This document shows positions 1-4,906 of a stretch of DNA of 5,502 nt, piece by piece. The notes under the pieces were generated by a model, which was not told the DNA's origin, made no database searches, and was given only the letters and a program-made list of their open reading frames with translations. The position numbers were made by a program, and so were the translations under genes. How positions within the stretch are numbered: position 1 is the first letter of the stretch; each line of letters starts with the position of its first letter. The DNA is from Candidatus Eiseniibacteriota bacterium. GTDB taxonomy: Bacteria > JAFGKV01. Location: assembly GCA_025453925.1 (NCBI GenBank), contig JALOPK010000243.1:1-5502 (forward strand). The letters are read 5' to 3'.

Positions 1-83
1 GGAGGGAACAGCGAGTACTTGATGGGCCTGAAGTAGGGACTTCGGGCTTCAGTCAACGCAGGGAGGATGAGTCTGACCTTCAT
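1..83 (-). CDS. B12-binding radical SAM protein, N-terminal fragment (runs off left edge)
   Basis: Reading the complement from an ATG at 83-81 gives 27 uninterrupted codons to the window edge. The protein begins MKVRLILPALTEA and continues with SPYFRPIKYSLFP. An N-terminal MKV-x-LILPALTEA strand followed by PIKYSLFPPLG is what I know from cobalamin-binding-domain radical SAM proteins: the first strand of a Rossmann-like B12 domain, with the [4Fe-4S] CxxxCxxC domain normally much further downstream and outside this window. The start is well supported by AAGGAG (93-88, complement) four bases before the ATG. The leader upstream matches the leader of the membrane-protein gene at 1463, including an operator-like palindrome at 114-130. 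The specific reaction cannot be told from 27 residues. The family call rests on N-terminal resemblance only, since the iron-sulfur motif is not visible. Confidence 0.72.
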   Translation of the reverse strand, partial: MKVRLILPALTEARSPYFRPIKYSLFP

Positions 84-113
84 GGTGCTCCTTCATTGAG
101 TGATTCACAGAGT

Positions 114-130
114 GCTTTGGAATGCAGAGT
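114..130 (-). promoter_or_regulatory. Operator-like palindrome upstream of radical SAM gene (site 1)
   Basis: On the minus strand the site reads ACTCTG-CATTC-CAAAGC, a degenerate form of ACTTTG-N5-CAAAGT. Each 6-bp arm matches that ideal at 5 of 6 positions. A further ACTCTG half-site follows directly at 113-108. The site ends 30 bp before the ATG at 83 and is followed by CTCAATG (100-94) and AAGGAG. A second site with the same design lies before the membrane-protein/regulator operon (1484-1500). The two share 15 of 20 bases when aligned with the adjoining AAA. The natural candidate for the binding protein is the winged-helix regulator at 451-831. That is inferred from position, not shown. 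Confidence 0.55.
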
Positions 131-219
131 AAATGAGCAAAAAGGGGGACCCGTACTCGCGAAACGAGCGGGAGTCGTGCGGAGTGCGGTGAGAGGAGCA
201 CGGAGTTGAAGCGCCAACT

Positions 220-272
220 TGTAGCCACGCCGCTCTGCGGCGTGCGGCCCGGCGCAGAGCGCCGGGGCTACA
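220..272. repeat. Cloverleaf-like palindromic element bounded by GTAGCC/GGCTAC
   Basis: An outer 7-bp inverted repeat, TGTAGCC (220-226) and GGCTACA (266-272), encloses two perfect 7-bp hairpins. The first is ACGCCGC-TCT-GCGGCGT (227-243) and the second is CCGGCGC-AGA-GCGCCGG (249-265), with only GCGGC (244-248) unpaired between them. The arms can also refold into one long hairpin, because GCTCTGCG (232-239) is complementary to CGCAGAGC (253-260). The element is therefore nearly self-complementary overall and could extrude on either strand. Its compactness and intergenic position suggest a dispersed REP-like or miniature mobile element rather than a terminator. A second copy within this window was not seen. 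Confidence 0.7.
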
Positions 273-377
273 GCCTGAGCCCTCCCCCCGCGATTCAGTC
301 GACCGCATACTCTCAAGCGGGTAAGGACTCCGGGCACCGACGCATCCGGCATGGCGCCCTGTCGTCCTTGCGGCCTT

Positions 378-417
378 GATCCTTTGGATCTCGGATTTCG
401 TGCTTCGAGTTTCGTGC
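378..417. repeat. Short inverted repeat plus degenerate 14-bp tandem repeat
   Basis: GATCC-TTT-GGATC (378-390) is a 5-bp-arm inverted repeat. It runs straight into two adjacent 14-mers, CTCGGATTTCGTGC (390-403) and TTCGAGTTTCGTGC (404-417), that match at 11 of 14 positions. The block starts about 33 bp downstream of the regulator stop codon. It looks like non-coding intergenic repeat debris. It has no run of T on the minus strand, so it is not a convincing terminator. Confidence 0.4.
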
Positions 418-450
418 GTGTGGCGGTATTCAGCGTCCGCTCCGCAGACA

Positions 451-831
451 TCACGCCTTCGCAAGCCCCAACCCTTCCGCCGCCGGCGCATCCGCCTTTG
501 CCATCCGGGTGCCGAGTCGACGGGCGGCATCGTGGAGTACCGCCTCCAGCACCCCCAGATACTCCAGGAACCGCTCCCGACCTTCCGACGACAGGGTGAT
601 GGTGGTGCGCGGGTAGTTTCCGACGAAGCGCTTGTCGATCTCGACGATCCCCTCTTGAGCCAGGCTTCTGACGTGACGGTTGAGGTTGCCGTCGGTGAGG
701 CTGCAGCGGTCGCGCAACTCGGGAAACGGCATGCCGTGCGGCGCATCCAGCAGGTTGGTCACGATGGCCAGGCGCGGCGGCGAATGAAAGATGCGTTCAA
801 GCAATTCGAAGGGGACATCCCGTTGGGTCAT
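451..831 (-). CDS. Winged-helix DNA-binding transcriptional regulator (MarR/ArsR-like, 126 aa)
   Basis: A small cytoplasmic one-domain regulator. Residues 8-30 form the first helices (ELLERIFHSPPRLAIVTNLL). Residues 36-60 are the helix-turn-helix, with recognition helix TDGNLNRHVRSLAQEG (46-61). Residues 62-82 form the beta-wing, with IVEIDKRFVGN and RTTITLS. A C-terminal helix (83-105, EGRERFLEYLGVLEAVLHD) would serve dimerisation. This is the layout of stand-alone winged-helix proteins often filed as 'winged helix DNA-binding domain' regulators; no sensor domain or metal-binding cysteine cluster is visible. The ATG at 831 overlaps the TGA of the upstream membrane-protein gene as ATGA. It is preceded by AAGGA six bases away, which fixes the start and indicates translational coupling. 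I infer that it binds the palindromes at 1484-1500 and 114-130. Confidence 0.88.
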   Translation of the reverse strand: MTQRDVPFELLERIFHSPPRLAIVTNLLDAPHGMPFPELRDRCSLTDGNLNRHVRSLAQEGIVEIDKRFVGNYPRTTITLSSEGRERFLEYLGVLEAVLHDAARRLGTRMAKADAPAAEGLGLAKA

Positions 832-1463
832 GATCGGTCCTTCCCTGCGATGAAACCCTGGATCGAATCGTTGGGCATTCGGTTGCGGTGGAAGATGAAC
901 CCGCCCGCCACCTCACCCACGCAGAACACGATGCCCATGGGCCATGGGTTGGTGAAGGTGAGGCCTGGCGTGACGAACCACATCACCCCGCAGGAGACGT
1001 AGTACAGCCCCACCAGCCAGATTGCCCTGGGCAGCACTCGGCGCGAGGCGAGATTCGTGAGGCCGTACAGACACATCCAGGTGCCTGGCAAGAGGTCAAC
1101 CACACCGTCACGCACCAACACGAAAGACAGGATGGCACCGACCGCCAAGGCAGGCAGCGCATCAACCGTGGGCATGAGTCGCCGCACATCCCGTCGAGGT
1201 CCCGACGTGGTGATGAACCACACGATGAGGGCCGCGTAGTTGGCCACCACGGCCACGAGCAGCACCAGCCCCCACCCGACCAGATGCGCCTGAACGGTAA
1301 GTGGGAATCCCGGCCGGCTCATGACGGCGGCCGCCGCCAGCGCAACCGTCCCCGCCACGGCCCTGACGCGGCCCGAATACCCGGTGAACATCTGGGAATC
1401 CAGCACCCTGAGCTTCAGTTCCCGCACCTGCCGCAGGGCATCATGCACATGCGCAGCAATCAC
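828..1463 (-). CDS. Six-segment membrane protein of unknown function, partner of winged-helix regulator
   Basis: I chose the GTG at 1463 (211 aa). It has GGAGG (1472-1468) four bases upstream, and the leader aligns with that of the radical SAM gene at 83. The same frame stays open to an ATG at 1700, but that start has no ribosome binding site and its extra 79 residues look like translated spacer. Residues 1-33 form a charged helix (HDALRQVRELKLRVLD) ending in SQMFTGYSGR. About six hydrophobic segments follow at roughly 34-49, 60-84, 101-118, 125-138, 146-165 and 174-191, with basic loops (GPRRDVRR, ASRRVLPR) and a basic tail. No catalytic motif is visible. The layout recalls small inner-membrane proteins that begin with an amphipathic helix and sit next to a winged-helix regulator. 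A role in sensing or in controlling the regulator is possible but unproven. Confidence 0.8.
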   Translation of the reverse strand: MIAAHVHDALRQVRELKLRVLDSQMFTGYSGRVRAVAGTVALAAAAVMSRPGFPLTVQAHLVGWGLVLLVAVVANYAALIVWFITTSGPRRDVRRLMPTVDALPALAVGAILSFVLVRDGVVDLLPGTWMCLYGLTNLASRRVLPRAIWLVGLYYVSCGVMWFVTPGLTFTNPWPMGIVFCVGEVAGGFIFHRNRMPNDSIQGFIAGKDRS

Positions 1464-1483
1464 ACTGCCTCCATTGAGAGAGC

Positions 1484-1500
1484 ACTCTGCGATGCAAAGT
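1484..1500 (-). promoter_or_regulatory. Operator-like palindrome upstream of membrane-protein/regulator operon (site 2)
   Basis: The minus strand reads ACTTTG-CATCG-CAGAGT, with 5 of 6 arm positions symmetric. It ends 20 bp before the GTG at 1463. It is followed by CTCAATG (1478-1472), which overlaps the GGAGG ribosome binding site, and is preceded by TTTT. A weak promoter candidate overlaps it: TTGCGC, 17 bp, then TACTTT, each matching consensus at only 3 of 6. Binding here would block transcription start, which fits autorepression by the winged-helix protein encoded second in this operon. The same layout is found at 114-130. Confidence 0.58.
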
Positions 1501-1562
1501 AAAAGGCCATGAGTCGCCGCGCAAGGGATTCCGCCTATCTCCTCCCGTACACCGTGCTCATG

Positions 1563-1612
1563 TGTTGGAACGCCGTGGGGCGTGACCGATTGTGGCCCAC
1601 TCCGTTCCAACA
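1563..1612. repeat. Long imperfect hairpin in the spacer before the membrane-protein operon
   Basis: TGTTGGAACG (1563-1572) is the exact reverse complement of CGTTCCAACA (1603-1612). Inside it, after a 2x2 internal loop, GTGGG (1575-1579) pairs with CCCAC (1596-1600), leaving a 16-base loop. A separate 8-bp palindrome, TGGGCCCA, follows at 1626-1633. No T-run follows on either strand, so this is not a standard terminator. It lies about 60 bp upstream of operator site 2 and could be a distal regulatory site, a processed RNA structure or a palindromic repeat. Confidence 0.5.
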
Positions 1613-1689
1613 TGGGACCGGATGGTGGGCCCATAAGGCGTGATCGTCCTTCTACGCTGCCCCTGGCAGTCTGCGCCTCGGAGTTGCGC

Positions 1690-1707
1690 GGCCTCAGCAT
1701 GAGGGCC
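1690..1707. other. Small stem-loop just downstream of second glycosyltransferase
   Basis: GGCCTCA (1690-1696), loop GCA, then TGAGGGCC (1700-1707) pairs as a 7-bp stem with one bulged G. It begins 15 bp beyond the glycosyltransferase stop codon at 1722. The position suits a 3'-end or terminator stem, but no U-tract follows on the minus strand, so the call is only a stem-loop. Confidence 0.3.
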
Positions 1708-1721
1708 GGGTGCAGCTCAGA

Positions 1722-3260
1722 CTACCGGTTTTCCGGAGGGTGCTCAGGTGCTTCCGGCAGGTACATCCATAGCGGGCGCACACGCCATCCGGTACGCGGC
1801 CAGAACACGGTCGAGTCTCGAAACGCAGGAACCCTCCTCGGGTAGTATGCGCGAACCTCGTCCATGAAGAACCAATCATCGCGATCAAGCACGATGGCGG
1901 CGAATCGTCCTGCCGCGATGGCGTGCTCGTATTCCCGGCGCAACGCCGCTCCGGCGCCATCGGGATCGCAGCCGAGCACGTCGGACACCGCCATTCGGTG
2001 CGCAGCCGGCGCGCTGCCCGCCAACGACGGCAGGTACCCGTGGAAGGGCATGAGAATCTCCCCGGAGACCGAAGAAAGCCGGGACAGAAGCCATTGACCC
2101 TCCTGGCGATCGCGATCCGTGGGGATCTCCGCGCGGGGGTCGTAGGCGAGCATGCCCAGTTGGACGAGGACGAGTACGGCTGCAACGGTCGAGAGGAGCT
2201 GGCGTATACGTGGAGTCCCCCCTTCCCAACTCATCATCTCATGAACGCACAGCCCCGCAACTATGGCGACGATCACGTACGTCGGCATCAGGACGTTGTC
2301 ATACCCGCCGTACTGCATTCGCGGCAGCCACGATCCGGCAACCATTCCGATTGTGGCCCCGAGGTAGAGCCATACTGCCCTGTTCCGTGCCGCCATTCCG
2401 CGCAGCAGCCACACGGTCCCAAGGACCGAGGCAATGCCGAACTGGCGGAGGAGATCCCTCGTCCAGAACGCACTCACCTCCGAGTCGAGTATCCTCACCG
2501 AAAACCGCCGGGGAAGCTCGAACGCGTAGTAGCCGTACCATCCGTGGCTCATGAAGTGCATGAGCCCATGGCTTGCCGTCATCCCTGCCAGCACCAGGAG
2601 GCTGAAGGTCAGGCCTTTGCGCCAACCCGTGACAAGCGCCGCGATCGCCAGCGGCACCGCGACGGCGAACGCGGTCTGTTTCGTGAGGCTGGCGAGCACC
2701 AGCAGGGCGGCGGCCCACGCAGCGCTCCTGCATGACGTGCCGAATCTGAGCACGTAGAACGCCCCGAGCGAAAGGGCAAGGAACAGCGTATCGCCTCTTC
2801 CGATATCGAACCACGCGCCGCTCGCGCGGTAGGTGGCCGCGAACAGACCGGTCGACACGATGGCAGCGCACCAACTCCGCGTCTCGCGCCGCACCATGGC
2901 GAAGGTGAGCGAGAGGCATACCAGCGACGAGAGGATTGCCGTGAGACGAGTTGCGAGGAATCCCACGCCAGTGAGACGGGCGACGACAGCCGACACCCAA
3001 TAGAAAAGCGGTGGGTACGTGGCCGGCACGAACGTGGGCGACGGAGCGATGTACAGCGGCTGGCCCTGAAGAACTCGCGCAACGTGGTCGACCATGCCCC
3101 CCTCCATCCATTCAAGCTCGAACGGATAGGGGAATCGGCTCGCGGCGACCGCGAGACATGCACCGATCGCCACGAGCCCAGTAGAGCACGCCGCAAACAT
3201 GAGCGCACGAACAGCTATTCGGGAGCATGAAGATAGCTTCTGGGGTATGAATGCAGTCAT
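1722..3260 (-). CDS. GT-C family glycosyltransferase (PMT/ArnT-like polytopic membrane enzyme, 512 aa)
   Basis: A polytopic inner-membrane enzyme expected to move a sugar from a polyprenyl-phosphate donor to an acceptor on the outer face. A first membrane segment (about 16-41) leads into the extracytoplasmic loop YPFELEWMEGGMVDH. Its acidic residues E48, E50 and E53 occupy the place of the catalytic acid in GT-C enzymes. YPP (82-84) and FDIGRGD (151-157) are further loop motifs typical of GT39/GT83-like proteins. Hydrophobic segments continue to about residue 375, with a basic loop near TKQT (193-196). A soluble C-terminal region (about 376-512) is rich in aromatic residues and prolines. The ATG at 3260 overlaps the upstream TGA as TGATG, with GGGAG (3269-3265) four bases ahead, so the start is firm and coupled to the preceding glycosyltransferase. 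The sugar and acceptor cannot be predicted. Confidence 0.85.
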   Translation of the reverse strand: MTAFIPQKLSSCSRIAVRALMFAACSTGLVAIGACLAVAASRFPYPFELEWMEGGMVDHVARVLQGQPLYIAPSPTFVPATYPPLFYWVSAVVARLTGVGFLATRLTAILSSLVCLSLTFAMVRRETRSWCAAIVSTGLFAATYRASGAWFDIGRGDTLFLALSLGAFYVLRFGTSCRSAAWAAALLVLASLTKQTAFAVAVPLAIAALVTGWRKGLTFSLLVLAGMTASHGLMHFMSHGWYGYYAFELPRRFSVRILDSEVSAFWTRDLLRQFGIASVLGTVWLLRGMAARNRAVWLYLGATIGMVAGSWLPRMQYGGYDNVLMPTYVIVAIVAGLCVHEMMSWEGGTPRIRQLLSTVAAVLVLVQLGMLAYDPRAEIPTDRDRQEGQWLLSRLSSVSGEILMPFHGYLPSLAGSAPAAHRMAVSDVLGCDPDGAGAALRREYEHAIAAGRFAAIVLDRDDWFFMDEVRAYYPRRVPAFRDSTVFWPRTGWRVRPLWMYLPEAPEHPPENR

Positions 3261-4756
3261 CAGACTCCCGGAACGGCCGCAGGATCGACGAGTCTGAACA
3301 CGTCGACGCCCGAGTACCTCGGACTGCTGAAGCTCATCTCGAATCGGTACGCCTCATCGAACCAGGGAGCCTCCAGGAGCAGACGTTCATTCCCCCAGAG
3401 CTCCCGGTGGACGATCAGGTAGTCCGGCCTGAATCGACGGAGGGCGTAGGTGCCATCGCCCAACGCCATTGTGTGATGCCCAACATCCGGGGTCACCAAC
3501 CCCCATAGATCAATGATCCGGTGTTCCGATGCATACCCCACTGCCCCCACCTCGAAGGCCGCGATGGTCGCCTCCTGCGGAGAATGGGCCTCGATCCACT
3601 GGGCGGCTTCCACGTAGACCGGGTGCCGTGGGTACGGCAGCCAACGGTGGAACGCCTGTTCGCATTGGATGAACGCGACGAAGGCAGTGACCACTCCTGC
3701 TCCCGCGAGGAGCGCGCCGACCGGTCGCCTGCGGCCGGCCAGATCGGCGGTGCCGAGGCATGCCAGCATCACCAGCACGGGTGAGACGACGGAGTAGTAC
3801 CAGATGTAGACGTGCGGCACGTTGAGGATGGCGTATGCGCCCAGGTAGCAGAGCGCCCAGACGACCAGCGCGCCGCAGACTGTGAGCCGGAGACGGATGA
3901 TCCTGAGGAGCCCGATGGCCGCCAAGGGAGCGATGACCATCACCCATCGCGACTCGCCGAAGTATCGCATCGCGTAGAATGCGATTCCCTCAAGGAAGTC
4001 GGAGCCCCACACGTGCGCCTGCAGGCGCTTGATCGCCAACGTCTGCGGAATCGGCGTGCCGTAGTATGCCCATGCGAACATACCCCAGGCCCCCGCCAGG
4101 GTACCAAGGCCGATGACTGCGTGCACGGGAAGGCGGCGATTGCGCACTGTCCAGACCGCCAGGTACACAGCCGCCGCTACCACCGCGTCGCCGCGGCAGA
4201 CAATGGCACAACCAAGCAGGACACCGGCAATGACCTGTTTGGGGGAATCCAGAAGCAGAAACGCGCCGAAGATCAGCGAGACGTGCAAGAAGGTCTCCGA
4301 ACCGAACCCGCCGGTGATGAGTAGCGGATCGAGGACCGCCAACGCTCCGGCGACCAGCCACGCGAGACTCCGGTGTTCTCTGCGGGAAGCACCCCCGACC
4401 AATCGTCCCACGAGGACGCCGACAACGCCAAGAGACAGGCAGGAGACGAGCTTGCCCCAGAACGCCGGATCCCGCCCCAGGAGCGTCAGCCCGCCGAGTA
4501 TGAGCGCAAACAGTGGCGAAGTGGTACCGAGGACTCTCTCGCCCGGGTTGTACACCAGGCTGTTTCCCGTGGCCAGATTCCGGGCGTATCTGTAGGTGAT
4601 GTACGGATCGTCATTGTCGAACTGCCATAGCCGCAGCCCGACGAGGATGCCGAGCAGCAGGGGGGCACTGAGCGCCGGAAGCCAGCGTCGTTGACCGCAG
4701 CAATCAGAACGGCCAGGCACGCTTCCATTCAAAGACAGGTTCGTTCTTCTCTTCAC
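3260..4756 (-). CDS. GT-C family glycosyltransferase with DDxYITYRYA motif (AftB-like, about 498 aa)
   Basis: A polytopic membrane enzyme, numbered here from a GTG at 4756. After the first membrane segment (26-44) comes the loop DNDDPYITYRYARNLATGN. Its paired aspartates D49/D50 are the expected catalytic site of GT-C enzymes, followed by YNPGERVLGTTSPL (69-82). This loop is characteristic of a family that includes mycobacterial arabinofuranosyltransferase-like proteins, though that does not prove arabinose as substrate. About ten hydrophobic segments follow. The soluble C-terminal domain (about 366-498) contains IIDLWGLVTPD and RPDYLIVHRE, as is usual in these enzymes. The start is uncertain: a GTG at 4831 and another at 4720 are in frame, and none has a good ribosome binding site. 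I prefer 4756 because it gives a normal short cytoplasmic N-terminus. The stop overlaps the next glycosyltransferase start as TGATG. Confidence 0.83.
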   Translation of the reverse strand: MKRRTNLSLNGSVPGRSDCCGQRRWLPALSAPLLLGILVGLRLWQFDNDDPYITYRYARNLATGNSLVYNPGERVLGTTSPLFALILGGLTLLGRDPAFWGKLVSCLSLGVVGVLVGRLVGGASRREHRSLAWLVAGALAVLDPLLITGGFGSETFLHVSLIFGAFLLLDSPKQVIAGVLLGCAIVCRGDAVVAAAVYLAVWTVRNRRLPVHAVIGLGTLAGAWGMFAWAYYGTPIPQTLAIKRLQAHVWGSDFLEGIAFYAMRYFGESRWVMVIAPLAAIGLLRIIRLRLTVCGALVVWALCYLGAYAILNVPHVYIWYYSVVSPVLVMLACLGTADLAGRRRPVGALLAGAGVVTAFVAFIQCEQAFHRWLPYPRHPVYVEAAQWIEAHSPQEATIAAFEVGAVGYASEHRIIDLWGLVTPDVGHHTMALGDGTYALRRFRPDYLIVHRELWGNERLLLEAPWFDEAYRFEMSFSSPRYSGVDVFRLVDPAAVPGV

Positions 4757-4906
4757 CTCAAGCTTCAGGTTGGGAGACCAGGCAGGGCATCCAAGGGTTG
4801 CCTTCGGTTGGTGGCGGATGAGTCTCGGCACAATCGCCGGTTGATCGCGGAATCCTCATCCCCGATGTTCTGTCTTGCCCATCAAGCCGCCGATGCGACC
4901 TTGCGG

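Larger units (their letters stand above)
84..450. other. Intergenic region between regulator gene and radical SAM gene
   Basis: This 367-bp stretch has no credible gene. Open frames crossing it are read-throughs of the regulator in other frames and have no ribosome binding site. From right to left it holds a small hairpin (435-449), a degenerate 14-bp tandem repeat (390-417), a GATCC-TTT-GGATC inverted repeat (378-390), a cloverleaf-like palindromic element (220-272), a short CTCG/CGAG hairpin (156-168), an operator-like palindrome (114-130), a CTCAATG box (100-94) and the ribosome binding site of the radical SAM gene. I saw no U-tract terminator after the regulator stop at 451. Confidence 0.7.

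Noticed and set aside
220-272. tRNA or structured ncRNA gene from the cloverleaf shape
   Set aside because: The element is only 53 bp, has no anticodon-arm, T-loop (GTTCGA) or CCA features, and its near-perfect self-complementarity suits a palindromic DNA repeat better.
435-449. Terminator after the regulator gene (GTCCGC/GCAGAC hairpin)
   Set aside because: The stem has only 5 of 6 pairs and no T-run follows on the minus strand.
376-1002. Plus-strand open frame of 208 codons opposite the regulator and membrane-protein genes
   Set aside because: It overlaps two well-supported minus-strand genes, has no ribosome binding site, and its product shows no recognisable domain. High GC creates such antisense frames throughout this window.
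1464-1700. N-terminal extension of the membrane protein to an ATG at 1700 (290 aa)
   Set aside because: There is no ribosome binding site before 1700. The 79 extra residues would cover the hairpin and operator region, and the GTG at 1463 has a leader matching that of the radical SAM gene.
4757-4906. Promoter or riboswitch between the secreted protein and the first glycosyltransferase
   Set aside because: A TTGATG box can be found, but no -10 hexamer lies at proper spacing, and no stable stem or conserved riboswitch-like core is visible.
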